DNA of 64,000 bases from Artemia franciscana (GCF_032884065.1 NC_088871.1:12748393-12812392); one strand, 5' to 3'; counted from the first letter of the stretch, positions 44,327 through 56,765 are shown. Program-made: numbers and translations. The notes: a model not told the origin generated them from the sequence alone.

Positions 44327-46225
44327 TTAATTTTCGTTCAGTGCACCGCAAGGTCCATGTATCATATTTTTTACAATAATATCATGTAACCCCTTATCGA
44401 CATTTTCATCAGGTATTTCAGCGGAAATCACATCATCAATTTCGTTCGAAGTAATTTTTTTATGTAGCCAGATTAGTATATGTGCGTGTGGAAAACCTCG
44501 TTTTTGCCATTCCACTGAGTACAACCAGCATCGCACTGACCCAAACACTTCAAGTTTTACTATGTAGTTTATCAGTGATTTAGACTTTTGCCGGAAGACA
44601 TGGGCCGTAATGTCATGTCTATGAACCGCTGATTGTCCTTGAAGTAAAAGCTGCAGTATCTCGTCGCAAGATTGATTACATGTAAATGTAATAAATAAAT
44701 CTAGACGACCAGAGAGACGAACATACGCAATAGCATCTTGAGCATATTCATGCATATGACGGGGACTGCCAGCATATGACGAAGGTAAAATTGTTAATCT
44801 TCCAACGTTTGTGATATTACCGTCATTTATAACTGCATCTCGCAAATGAATGTATTGTTCAGAGCGGAGCTTGGTCTGATTCAGGCGGATATATAGCAAA
44901 CATTCTGATTCAATTTTAGCATACATATCAACGACGAATTGGTGAAACAATTCACGGCATTTTAAAATATAATTTTCTTCATCCTGCCGAATCATTAGTC
45001 TATAGGAATAATAATGCATTGCACTGCATTTCTTATTCATTTCTTTGTTAGTGGCTGGATTCATCAATTTAATATTAAAGTGATAGCCGTCGGCTCCATC
45101 CCAAAAAATGATAGGATATTGTAGGGCATCGTAGCATCGATGAGTTTCAGCAATTCTTAACAACTGAGCGTTTCGCTTATGAAGAATAATATCTCAAGGT
45201 AAAAACTGATCACCGACCATAACGATTGCCACTTCGTCGATAGTTGGAGCATTGTATCTACGCACATGTTGGCCAGGAGGCGTTTTGTCAGCGGAAATAA
45301 CAATTTTATGCGTATCAGTAGGCATCAAATCGATGGCTGTTTTGAACAGACGCACTAAATTATTATTTTCGTGGAAAAGATGTTGCAATTGGGAAACGAT
45401 AGTCCTTTCAACGTTGGGAGAAATTTCGCAACGTGCATTCAATTCAGAATTTCTATCACTGATGAAGTACAATTGTAAAAATTTATGATTCTCGCCTGAG
45501 AATGGTAGAAGGGACCCTGCTCTACGATAAATTTGCCCTTTTACTTTGAAAGTAGACATAAATTGATCTGGATTTTCGATTTGGGCTCCAAACGATGTCA
45601 TTTGGAAACATGAGTTATATTTTCTGATTTTTGACAAAAAACGCTTAGATTCTGACGTAGTTCCAGTAAGGAAAGTCTTCAATGGCTCTGGTGGTGCAGC
45701 CAATAGAGGAAGTTTAACTTTTCCTGAGGCGCAACACATTCCCATTGTTTCACCATTGAATTTCAAGGCCTTGCAACAGGAACAAATTTTAGACATAGTC
45801 CCGATTTGAACACATCCACTCACGCTATAATCATCGACTGGGCTGTACCTGAATGCCAGGCGATAACTTTCAGGTTGCTCTGATTCCTCGGCACGCTTTC
45901 TTTTGGCATTATCTTTTGAAGCCGCAAGCCTGTTTTCACGTTGCTCTTGTGATTCCTCGGCACGCTTTCTGTTCTTACCTTCTCTATCAGCCGCAAGCCT
46001 GTTTTCTCGCTGTTCTTGTGATTCCTCGGCACGCTTTCTTCTCTTACTTTCTCTATCAGCCGCAAGCCTGTTTTCTTGCTGTTCTTGAGATTCCTCGGCA
46101 CGCTTTCTTTTCTTACTTTCTCTATCAGCCGCAAGTTTTTTGGCATAGACTCTTTGAGCAGCTTCCTCGGCTGTTGCCATTGTAGGTTCTTCAGTCATTC
46201 TACAATAAAACATTTTTCCTTCCAC
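44327..46225 (-). pseudogene. Helitron B Rep-helicase N-terminal part
   Basis: First frame 46225-45194 (343 aa) ends VGDQFLP; the next codon is TGA where A and C have CGA. Then 45163-44327 holds PDLFITFTCNQS-like sequence (here LDLFITFTCNQSCDEI, with Trp to Cys) and the HUH motif in GFPHAHILIWL, ending GALNEN-stop. Without the TGA it would be as long as C. Confidence 0.87.
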
Positions 46226-46238
46226 GATCTTCTTACAA

Positions 46239-46770
46239 TTAAAAATTTGTCTTTTGAGCAGTTTCCTCGGCTGTTGCCATTGTAGGTTCTTCAGTCAATT
46301 TACAATTAAACTTTTTTCCGTCCACGATCTTCTTACAATTAAAAATTTGTCTTTGAACGATTTTCTTAAATACTTTTAGCCTTCTTTTTTCACTTTCTCT
46401 TTTAGCAGCAAGTCTGGTTTCGCGTTGCTCTTGTGATTCCTCGGCACGCTTTCTTTTCTTACTTTCTCTATCAGCAGCAAGTTTTTTGGCATAGACTCTT
46501 TGAGCAGCTTCCTCGGCTGTTGACATTGTAGGTTCTTCAGTCATTTTACAATTAATCATTTTTCCGTGAACGAACGTCTTAAATACCTTTATTGACGTAA
46601 TCGTCATAATGACGACATGACGACCTGATGACATGATGTCACTCGACACACAGACAACTTGTTTTTATATATATAGAAGATAGATATAGATACGTCAGTT
46701 GACACACATGACGTCAGTCGACACACAAACATGACGTCAGTAGACAGACACACAGACAAACAACTTATTT
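46239..46770 (-). promoter_or_regulatory. Helitron B duplicated N-termini and leader
   Basis: 46239-46555 repeats the A arrangement; 46560-46770 has two Helitron 5' ends and TGACGTCA boxes. Confidence 0.55.
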
Positions 46771-46784
46771 TTATATATATAGAT

Positions 46785-46990
46785 ATACAAGCCCCCCCCC
46801 CCCCCCACGCGCGTAAGTCATTACGTGCCATATTAGTTACGCGCCATTGTAGTTGTGCCCCTGTGTCCCACCTGTGAATATAGATATATATAAAGGATTT
46901 GCCTTTTAAATTTAAAAGATTGCAAATCCCAATCCGATTAGCATTTACAACAGCGAAGAATATTGTATATTCGCAAGTTTTACACAGTTA
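46785..46990 (-). mobile_element. Helitron 3' remnant (partial unit 3)
   Basis: Third copy of the 16440 remnant, with a longer C run at 46792-46806. Confidence 0.7.
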
Positions 46991-47256
46991 AAAGTTAGCA
47001 CCTTTCATACGTGATGTTGGGGCGTGTAGCACTACAGCAACGCATGGCAGGTATGTTACAACCTTTTGCTGGGGCATGAAAAAAATACTGACACCCACGT
47101 GTTCCTGTTGTGCCACAAACAAGAATTTGTTTTGTTGAACAAGAATTTGTATTGTTTGAACCAATAAGAATTTAAATTGTTCAAAACAAGAAAAGCCTAT
47201 GGCATTTTCTTGTTTGAAACAATAAGAGATGAAACTCAGATTATCATTTGTTCACT

Positions 47257-47548
47257 TTAGACTTTCTTATTCACTTGTTCATCCTTATTCGTCAGTTTTC
47301 GTTTTTTGTTCCTAGGAGCGGAGGTTTCTGCAGATGAGGTTTCTTCAAACAAAACTTGAGCTTGAGATGAGATTTCTGCACATATATTTTCTTCAAACAA
47401 ATCTACAAGTTCCCCTAGGTATATTAAGTATTCTTTTAATGTTTTTGGAATATGAACACCTTTAAAATTATTGCCTATTTTGATATGAGGTTCATCTTCC
47501 CTAATCCTTTTCCGGCAACTCGATTTCAGAGTAGATGCGCTGAAGTCA
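47257..47548 (-). pseudogene. Ankyrin-SOCS gene, third copy, SOCS box only
   Basis: Encodes FSASTLKSSCRKRIREDE to the stop, i.e. the SOCS box and basic tail, with NNFKGVHIPKTLKEYLIYL (N to G and H to Y changes). All ankyrin repeats are lost at a break at 47548, where plus-strand Helitron ORF sequence (GAACTTACAATGGC) takes over. Confidence 0.85.
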
Positions 47549-47558
47549 TGAACTTACA

Positions 47559-47876
47559 ATGGCAAAAGCCGATGAAGATTCTCAAAGAGTCTATGCCAAA
47601 AAACTTGCTGCTGATAGAGAAAGTCAGAAAAGAAAGCATGCCGAGGAATCAAAAGAACAGCAAGGAAACAGGCTTGAGGCTAAAGAACGCAAAACCGCGC
47701 AGTTAGATGAAGATCCACCTGGACAGCGAGAGTCAAAACATATCAAAACTGAAAATGATAGCGATGATGATTGGGTTTGGGTTTTTGACTTGGATAAGGT
47801 CATCAATGCCTACCAGATTTTAGTTAAAAAAACAAAGGTTCGGCGATATGTATTTCATAGTGACGCTGAAAAATAA
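47559..47876 (+). CDS. Short basic/acidic Helitron ORF, new start
   Basis: The normal start MTDELT is cut off; the frame begins at the next Met (MAKADEDSQRVYAKK) and runs through the basic repeat, PPGQRES and NDSDDDWVWVFDLDKV to RRYVFHSDAEK. Reads to the same end as the copy at 57976. Confidence 0.45.
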   Translation: MAKADEDSQRVYAKKLAADRESQKRKHAEESKEQQGNRLEAKERKTAQLDEDPPGQRESKHIKTENDSDDDWVWVFDLDKVINAYQILVKKTKVRRYVFHSDAEK

Positions 47877-48116
47877 AGAGGAAAAAGAAAACTGAAAAAA
47901 GAAAAAAGGTAAAAAACTAAAAAAAACTATTCAGAAAAACACTCAAAGTGAAATTACAGACCGGGACACAAATGACGACCGGGACAGAGGGAATATAAAT
48001 GACGACCGGGACACTCAAAGAGAAATTACAGACTGGGAACAAATGACGACCGGGACACAGGGAATATAAATTACGACCAGGACATCGTAATTTATAGTTG
48101 GGCGATATGTATTTCA
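47877..48116 (+). repeat. Minisatellite and A-rich segment
   Basis: GACCGGGACAC array followed by GGGCGATATGTATTTCATAG, a second piece of the short-ORF 3' end, and the junction to Helitron D. Confidence 0.7.
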
Positions 48117-48126
48117 TAGTGAAGCC

Positions 48127-50044
48127 AGTCAGTCGACGGCCAACCTACCATCTTCAAAGATACCACGATAGGAAGACTCTACACCGTTCACCCCAATCAA
48201 CATGAATGCTTCTTTCTACGCCTGCTTTTGGTGAATGTACCCGGTTCCGACATCCTTTGAGTATTTGAGAACTGTAAACGGTACTATACATGACACTTAC
48301 CGTAGTGCATGCCAAGCTCTGAATTTATTGAAGAAGTAGTGCATTGTTTCGCATCATTTTAACAACTTGCTCTCCATCAGCTCCTACAGAGTTATGGGAA
48401 AAATATAAGTCAAAAATGTCCGAAGATATACTCATCGAAAACAGTTAGAGACGTCAGATATGACTTTTGATTTTACATCAGAAATTTATAACTACACTTT
48501 AGTTATTATAGAAGATTTGTGCGTACGTATGGCAAACAAACCTCTTCAGGATTTGGAATGCCTTCACCTAACCGTATCGCTGCTGTTTCGACATGTGTAG
48601 AATTGGATCGTGAACAAAGTTACAGTACGAGTGATCTATTGTCGTATGTACAAAATAACATTTACAAGTTAACGTCGGAACAAAAAGACATTTATGATAC
48701 GATAATGCATTGTGTCGATAACAACGTTGGAGAAATTTTCTTTTTGGATGCGCCAGGAGGTACTGGTAAAACGTTTGTGATAAAACTGATTCTGGCATCA
48801 ATTTGATCAAAAAATGATATAGCGTTGGCAATTGCGTCGTCCGGAATAGCCGCAACATTGCTGCCGGGTGGAAGAACTGCTCATTCCGCTTTGAAATTGC
48901 CTCTCAATTTGCATTCTACAGAAACTCCCACGTGCAATATTTCCAAATCATCTGGGATGGGTAAAGTATTGCAGCAATGCAAACTTATTATTTGGGATGA
49001 GTGCACAATGGCACACAAAAAATCGCTCGAGGCTCTGGATCAATGCTTGAAAGATTTGAGAGGGAAGTCGAAACCCTTTGGCAGCACATTAATATTGCTT
49101 GCGGGAGATTTCAGGCAAACATTACCTATAATACCTAGATCAACTCCTGCAGACGAAATGAATGCTTGCCTGAAAAATTCTAATTTTATGGGCACACGTA
49201 AAAATATTAAAATTAACTACAAATATGCGTGTCCGATTGCAAAACGATGACTCTGGTCAAACATTTTCAGATCAATTGCTGGCAATTGGAAACGGAAAGC
49301 TCCCAGTAGACTTAATTTCAGGACGTATACAACTACCTGCTGAATTCTGTAATTTAGTGACGTCCAAAAATGAATTGATTGAAAAAGTATTTCCGAATAT
49401 TCTAAAAAATTATAAAAATAATAAATGGCTAAGTGAAAGAGCGATTCTCGCACCCAAAAATATAGACATCCACGAAATCAACAGTATTGTTTTGACCAAG
49501 ATTCTAGACCAGGCAGTCCTTTACAAGTCAGTCGACACAGTTTTGGAACCAAATGAAGCGGTTAATTATCCATCTGAATTTTTAAATTCCATAGATCTTT
49601 CAGGGTTTCCACCACACGTGCTACAACTAAAAATAGGCGTACCAATAATACTTTTAAGAAATATCAACCCACCAAAGCTTTGCAATGGCACGCGACTTGC
49701 CGTAAAAAAAAAAAACAATGGAAAACCTAATAGAGGCCACAATCTTGACAGGGCCTTTTGAGGGTGAGGCTGTTCTTATTCCTCGCATTCCCATGATTCC
49801 AACGGATCTGCCTTTTCAATTTAAAAGATTGCAATTCCCAATTCGATTAGCATTTGCAATCATCATTAACAAAGCTCAAGGTCAATCATTAGAAAAATGT
49901 GGTATAGATCTTAATACTGATTGTTTTTCCCATGGACAATTGTACGTTGCATGTTCGAGGGTCGGTAAACCTGACAATCTATTTATATGCAGCGACAATT
50001 GGACAGCGAAGAATGTTGTATATTCGCAAGTTTTACGCAGTTAA
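48127..50044 (+). pseudogene. Helitron D helicase domain
   Basis: Rep end (TIGRLYTVHPNQHECFFLRL), FEYLRTVNGTIHDTYR with the intact TGTAAACGG, a deletion around LENDQHWDNC, then APGGTGKT at about 48750-48773. A TGA replaces CGA after LILASI (48804-48806). IIWDE, LLAGDFRQTLP, a frameshift at NSNFMGT, LAVKKKNNGK with a longer A run, and [21 protein letters not shown] to VVYSQVLRS follow. It keeps the reading at FEYLRTV that A and B have lost. Confidence 0.87.
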
Positions 50045-50055
50045 TTTGTATTGTA

Positions 50056-50601
50056 TCTATCTATCTATATAAAAACGAGTTGTGTGTATGCATGTTTGTT
50101 TGTTTGTAAAAAGAGCGTTTGCATATGACGTCATTATTAGTACATACGGCTTTGTATATGCACAGACAATGGGAAAGTCAAGAATGTTGTATATTCGCAA
50201 TTTTTACGTAGTTTAACTCCTGCAGACGAAATGAATGCTTGCCTGAAAAATTCTAATTTATGGGCACACGTAAAAATATTAAAATTAAATACAAATATGC
50301 GTGTCCGATTGCAAAACGATGACTCTGGTCAAACATTTTCAGATCAATTGCTGGCAATTGGAAACGGAAAGCTCCCAGTAGTGGGAAAGCCAAGAATGTT
50401 GTATATTCGCAATTTTTACGTAGTTTGAAACACATATATAAATCTATCTATATTCACAGGTGGGACACAGGGACACAACTACAATGGCACGTAACTAATA
50501 TGGCGCGTAACGACTTACGCGCGCGGGAGGGCTTGGGGGGGGGCGCGAAGCCCCCCACCAACTAGGTGTTGGGGTGGCGCGAAGCGCCACCCCAACAGCT
50601 A

Positions 50602-50602
<1 letters not shown>
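50056..50602 (+). mobile_element. Small Helitron downstream of D helicase
   Basis: TCTATCTATCTATATAAAAA start, AAAGAGCGTTTGCATATGAC, then a helicase piece TPADEMNACLKNSNLWAHVK to GNGKLPV joined to GKPRMLYIRNFYVV, then the two-hairpin 3' module 50447-50602. About 200 bp longer than its relatives at 24974 and 41356 because of the helicase piece. Confidence 0.75.

Positions 50603-50696
<94 letters not shown>
50603..50696. repeat. TA microsatellite
   Basis: TA with one TGTA, between CTAG and the next TC. Confidence 0.96.
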
Positions 50697-50697
<1 letters not shown>

Positions 50698-50794
50698 CTA
50701 TATATATAAAAATAAGTTGTCTGTGTGTGGATCTGTGGATGGATCAGGTGACGTCATGTTTGTTCGCATATGACGTCTGAATTATTTCACACTA

Positions 50795-51620
50795 ATACAA
50801 AAGAAGAAAAAAACTAAAAAAGGTAAAAACTACAAAAAAAACTAAAAAGAAAAAAAAACTAAAAAAGCTAAAAAACTAAAAAAAACTAAAAAAGGTAAAA
50901 ATCTAATAACTAAAAAAAAACTGAAAAAAATAAAAAAGGCAAAAACTACAAAAAAAATAAAAACTAATAAAAAAACTAAAAAAGCTAAAAAACTAAAAAA
51001 ACTAAAAAAAACTAAAAAAAGGTAAAAAACTAAAAAAAACTAAAAACTAAAAAAGAAAAAAACTAAAAAAAAGGAAAAAACTGAAAAATAAAAGAGAAAA
51101 AGAAAACTAAAAAAATATGAATAAATATATATAAAAATAAGTTTTTTGTGGGTTATGTCTGTCTGTCTGTCTGTCGAGTGACGTCGTGTTTGTCCGCATA
51201 TGACGTCTGAATTATTTCACACTAATACAAAAGAAGAAAAAAAACTAAAAAAGGTAAAAACTACAAAAAAAACTAAAAAGAAAAAAAACTAAAAAAGCTA
51301 AAAAACTAAAAAAAACTAAAAAAAGGTAAAAAACTAAAAACTAAAAAAAACTGAAAAAACTAAAAAAAGGCAAAAACTAAAAAAAAACTAAAAACTAATA
51401 AAAAAACTAAAAAAGCTAAAAAACTCAAATGACGACCGGGACACAGGGAGTATAAATGACGACCAGGACATAAGTAAAAAAAAAACTAAAAAAACTAAAA
51501 AAATGGTAAAAACTACAAAAAAACTAAAAACTAATAAAAAAACTAAAAAATCTAAAAATCTAAATAAACTAAAAAAGAAAAAAAAGAAAAAAGGAAAAAA
51601 ATAAAGGAGAAAAACAAAAC
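50795..51620 (+). repeat. A-rich minisatellite
   Basis: Two halves, each beginning TTCACACTAATACAAAAGAA, show it was duplicated with its leader. Confidence 0.88.
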
Positions 51621-51884
51621 TAAAAAACGAATGTATATACAGACCGGGACACCGGGATACAAATGACGACCGGGACACAGGGAATATAAATGACGACCGG
51701 GACACAGGGACACAACTACAATGGGGACGCCGGGGGGCACAGGGGGATATAAATGACGACCGGGACACCGGGACACAAGGAATATAAATGACGCCCGGGA
51801 TCGACCGGGACACAGGGACATAACTACAAAGGGGACGCCGGGGTGCACAGGGGGATATATAAATGACGATGGCGACTCAGGGAA

Positions 51885-52085
51885 TGGTCGATTAGCAATC
51901 ACCATCAACAAAGCTCAAGGGCAATCATTAGAATCATGAGGTATAGATCTGAATACGGATTGTTTTCCCATGGACCATTATATGTTGCATGTTCAAGAGT
52001 CGGTAAACCTGACAATCTATTTATATGCACAGACAATGGGACAGCAAAGAATGTTGTATATTCGCAAGTTTTACGTAGTTAAAAA
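51885..52085 (+). pseudogene. Helitron helicase C-terminal remnant
   Basis: As at 7806 without further loss. Confidence 0.8.
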
Positions 52086-52104
52086 CATATATATATATAT
52101 ATCT

Positions 52105-52959
52105 TCTATATATATAAAAATAAGTTGTCTGTCTGTCTGTGGATGGATCAGGTGACGTCACCTGAAAAAACTGGATCAGGTGACGTCAAAACTGAAAAAA
52201 CTAAAAAAAGGCAAAAACTACAAAAAAAACTAAAAACTAATAAAAAAAATAAAAATGCTAAAAAACTAAAAAAACTAAAAAAAGGCAAAAACTACAAAAA
52301 AAACTAAAAACTAATAAAAAAGCTAAAAAACTAAAAAAACTAAAAAAAGGCAAAAACTACAAAAAAAAACTAAAAACTAATAAAAAAAATAAAAAAGCTA
52401 AAAAACTAAAAAAACTAAAAAAACTAAAAAAAGGTAAAAAACTAAAAAAACTAAAAACTAAAAAAAACTAAAAAAAAAGGAAAAAAACTGAAAAATAAGC
52501 TAAAATAAAGGTAAAAACCAATAAAAAACTAAAAAAAAACTGAAAAAACTAAAAAAAGGCAAAAACTACAAAAAAAAACTAAAAACTAATAAAAAAAGTA
52601 AAAAAGCTAAAAAACTAAAAAAACTAAAAAAACTAAAAAAAGGTAAAAAACTAAAAAAAATAAAAAATAAAAAAAAACTAAAAAAAAGGAAAAAACTGAA
52701 AAATAAGCTAAAATAAAGGTAAAAACCAATAAAAAACTAAAAAGAAAAAAAGGAAAAAACTAAAAAAAATTTTCATCTAAAAAACTAAAAAAAACTAAAA
52801 AAGGTAAAAACTAAAAGAACTAAAAAAGAAAAAAATAAATGACGAAACTCAAAGAGAAAGCGACCAGGACAAAAGGAATGTTCGATTAGCAATCAACAAA
52901 GCACCGGGACACAGGGAGTATAAATGACGACCAGGACAAAAGTAAAAAAAAAAAAACTA
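52105..52959 (+). mobile_element. Helitron 5' segment, array copy 1
   Basis: TC start, GTCACCTGAAAAAACTGGAT leader, A-rich minisatellite, GACGAAACTCAAAGAG block, and ends at AGTAAAAAAAAAAAAACTA where the next TC begins. No 3' end. Confidence 0.8.
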
Positions 52960-53858
52960 TCTATATATATAAAAATAAGTTGTCTGTGGATCTGTGGATC
53001 GTGGATCAGGTGACGTCACCTGAAAAAACTGGATCAGGTGACGTCAAAACTGAAAAAACTAAAAAAAGGCAAAAACTACAAAAAAAAACTAAAAACTAAT
53101 AAAAAAAATAAAAAAGCTAAAAAACTAAAAAAACTAAAAAAAGGCAAAAACTACAAAAAAAACTAAAAACTAATAAAAAAGCTAAAAAACTAAAAAAACT
53201 AAAAAAAAAGCAAAAACTACAAAAAAAACTAAAAACTAATAAAAAAAATAAAAAAGCTAAAAAACTAAAAAAACTAAAAAAACTAAAAAAAGGTAAAAAA
53301 CTAAAAAAACTAAAAACTAAAAAAAACTAAAAAAAGGAAAAAACTGAAAAATAAGCTAAAATAAAGGTAAAAACCAATAAAAAACTAAAAAAAAACTGAA
53401 AAAACTAAAAAAAGGCAAAAACTACAAAAAAACTAAAAACTAATAAAAAAAGTAAAAAAGCTAAAAAACTAAAAAAACTAAAAAAACTAAAAAAACTAAA
53501 AAAAGGTAAAAAACTAAAAAAACTAAAAAAACTAAAAAAAGGTTAAAAAACTAAAAAAAATAAAAAATAAAAAAAAACTAAAAAAAAGGAAAAAACTGAA
53601 AAATAAGCTAAAATAAAGGTAAAAACCAATAAAAAACTAAAAAGAAAAAAAGGAAAAAACTAAAAAAAATTTTCATCTAAAAAACTAAAAAAAACTAAAA
53701 AAGGTAAAAACTAAAAGAACTAAAAAAGAAAAAAATAAATGACGAAACTCAAAGAGAAAGCGACCAGGACAAAAGGAATGTTCGATTAGCAATCAACAAA
53801 GCACCGGGACACAGGGAGTATAAATGACGACCAGGACATAAGTAAAAAAAAAAAACTA
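52960..53858 (+). mobile_element. Helitron 5' segment, array copy 2
   Basis: Same content as copy 1 and the same breakpoint; longer by an extra ACTAAAAAAACTAAAAAAGG stretch near 53510. Confidence 0.8.
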
Positions 53859-55022
53859 TCTATATATATAAAAATAAGTTGTCTGTGGATCCTTGGATCG
53901 TGGATCAGGTGACGTCACCTGAAAATACTGGATCAGGTGACGTCAAAACTGAAAAAACTAAAAAAAGGCAAAAACTACAAAAAAAACTAAAAACTAATAA
54001 AAAAAATAAAAAAGCTAAAAAACTAAAAAAACTAAAAAAAGGCAAAAACTACAAAAAAAACTAAAAACTAATAAAAAAGCTAAAAAACTAAAAAAACTAA
54101 AAAAAAGGCAAAAACTACAAAAAAAACTAAAAACTAATAAAAAAAATAAAAAAGCTAAAAAACTAAAAAAACTAAAAAAACTAAAAAAAGGTAAAAAACT
54201 AAAAAAACTAAAAACTAAAAAAAAATAAAAAAAAGGAAAAAACTGAAAAATAAGCTAAAATAAAGGTAAAAACCAATAAAAAACTAAAAAAAAAACTGAA
54301 AAAACTAAAAAAAGGCAAAAACTACAAAAAAACTAAAAACTAATAAAAAAAGTAAAAAAGCTAAAAAACTAAAAAAACTAAAAAAACTAAAAAAACTAAA
54401 AAAAGGTAAAAAACTAAAAAAAATAAAAAATAAAAAAAACTAAAAAAAAAGGAAAAAACTGAAAAATAAGCTAACATAAAGGTAAAAACCAATAAAAAAC
54501 TAAAAAGAAAAAAAGGAAAAAACTAAAAAAAATTTTCATCTAAAAAACTAAAAAAAACTAAAAAAGGTAAAAACTAAAAGAACTAAAAAAGAAAAAAATA
54601 AATGACGACACTCAAAGAGAAAGCGACCAGGACAAAAGGAATGTTCGATTAGCAATCAACAAAGCACCGGGACACAGGGAGTATAAATGACGACCAGGAC
54701 ATAAGTAAAAAAAAAAATTAACAAAACTAAAAAGAAGGTAAAAACTACAAAAAAACTAAAAAGAAAAAAAAACTAAAAACTAATAAAAAAACTAAAAAAT
54801 CTAAAAATCTAAATAAACTAAAAAAGAAAAAAAAAGGAAAAAAATAAAGGAGAAAAACGAAACTAAAAAACGAATGTATATACAGACCGGTACACCGGGA
54901 TACAAATGACGACCGGGACACAGGGAATATAAATGACGACCGGGACACAGGGACACAACTACAACGGGGACACCGGGGGAAACAGGGGGATGTAAATGAC
55001 GACCGGGACACCGGGACAGGGA

Positions 55023-55399
<377 letters not shown>

Positions 55400-55400
55400 A

Positions 55401-55555
55401 TCTATATTCACAGGTGGGACATAGGGACACAACTACAATGGCGCGTAACTATTATGGCGCGTAACGACTTACGCGCGCGGGGGGGCTTGGGGGGGGCGCG
55501 AAGCGCCCCCACCAACTTGGTGTTGGGGTGGCGCGAAGCGCCACCCCAACAGCTA

Positions 55556-55556
<1 letters not shown>
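55401..55556 (+). mobile_element. Helitron 3' module, 156 bp
   Basis: Two hairpins; the inner CTAG reads CTTG (CCAACTTGGTG), so only the outer end is canonical. Confidence 0.8.

Positions 55557-55640
<84 letters not shown>
55557..55640. repeat. TA microsatellite
   Basis: Separates two 3' modules in direct orientation. Confidence 0.97.
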
Positions 55641-55643
<3 letters not shown>

Positions 55644-55798
55644 ATATTCACAGGTGGGACATAGGGACACAACTACAATGGCGCGTAACTAATATGGCGC
55701 GTAACGACTTACGCGCGCGGGGGGGCTTGGGGGGGGGGCGCGAAGCGCCCCCACCAACTAGGTGTTGGGGTGGCGCGAAGCGCCACCCCAACAGCTAG
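55641..55798 (+). mobile_element. Solo mini-Helitron, 158 bp
   Basis: TC 55641 to CTAG 55795-55798 with TA on both sides and no helicase tail before it. This copy is the best case for the module being an independent element. Confidence 0.7.
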
Positions 55799-55994
55799 TA
55801 TATATATGTATATCTATCTATCTATCTATATAAAAATAAGTTGTCTGTCTGTCTGTGGATCAGGTGACGTCATGTTTCTGTGTCGGCTGACGTCATGAAG
55901 TTAGTTGTCGTCATTTTTGCTATGACGGTGACGTCATTAAAGATATTTAAGACATATATGTTCACGTAGAAATCTATTAATGTTTAAGTTTAAA

Positions 55995-56351
55995 ATGACT
56001 GATGAACTTACAATGGCAAAAGCCGATGAAGATGCTCAAAGAGTCTATGCCAAAAAACTTGCTGCTGATAGAGAAAGTCAGAAAAGAAAACGTGCCGAGG
56101 AATCAAAAGAACAGCAAGGAAACAGGCTTGAGGCTAAAGAACGCAAAACCGCGCAGTTAGATGAAGATCCACCTGGACAGCGAGAGTCAAAACATATCAA
56201 AACTGAAAATGATAGCGATGATGATTGGGTTTGGGATTTTGACTTGGATAAGGTCATCAATGCCTACCAGATTTTAGTTAAAAAAAAACAAAGGTTCGGC
56301 GATATGTATTTCATAGTGAAGCTGAAAAATAAAGAAGAAAAAGAAAACTGA
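55995..56351 (+). CDS. Short basic/acidic Helitron ORF
   Basis: Intact through NDSDDDWVWDFDLDKVINAY, then LVKKKQRFGDMYFIVKLKNK because of an 8-A run. Start is MTDELTMAKADED at 55995. Confidence 0.5.
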   Translation: MTDELTMAKADEDAQRVYAKKLAADRESQKRKRAEESKEQQGNRLEAKERKTAQLDEDPPGQRESKHIKTENDSDDDWVWDFDLDKVINAYQILVKKKQRFGDMYFIVKLKNKEEKEN

Positions 56352-56765
56352 AAAAAGAAAAATTGTAAAAAACATGACGACCGGGACACAGGGAATATAA
56401 ATGACGACCAGGACACGCTGAAAAATAAAGAAGAAAAAGAAAACTGAAAAAAGAAAAATGTAAAAAAATAAAAAATACTAAAAAGAAAAAACACTCAAAG
56501 AGAAATTACAGACCGGGACAGAGGGAATATAAATAACGACCAGGACACTCAAAGAGAAATTACAGACTGGGATACCGGGACACAAATGACGACCGGGACA
56601 CAGGGAATATAAATGACGACCAGGACACAGGTATTTAAGAATATCGTTCAAAGACAAATTTTTAATTGTAAGAAGACCGTTGAAAGAGAAATTTCTAATT
56701 GTAAAATGACTGAAGAACCTACAATGGCAACACCCGAGGAAGCTGCTCAAAACGAATGTATTCAA

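Larger units (their letters stand above)
41356..46677 (-). mobile_element. Helitron B, long Rep-helicase copy (5.3 kb)
   Basis: TC (complement of GA 46676-46677) to CTAG 41356-41359. Shares all of A's lesions except the Pro change and the LF deletion, and adds a TGA at about 45192 and a frameshift near 41862. The small Helitron downstream of the stop is kept. Confidence 0.88.
48117..50602 (+). mobile_element. Helitron D, 5'-truncated plus-strand copy
   Basis: Begins abruptly inside Rep (QSVDGQPTIF region, about 48127) and ends at CTAG 50599-50602. Opposite in orientation to A, B and C. It lacks the N-terminus, HUH and tyrosine motifs. Confidence 0.85.
50697..52101 (+). mobile_element. Non-autonomous Helitron with two nested 5' ends
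   Basis: TCTATATATATAAAAATAAG at 50697, leader, A-rich tract, a second 5' end at about 51125 (ATATATATAAAAATAAG), A-rich tract, minisatellite 51640-51880, helicase tail and a very short TA tract. No 3' module: the next element's TC follows at once. Confidence 0.75.
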
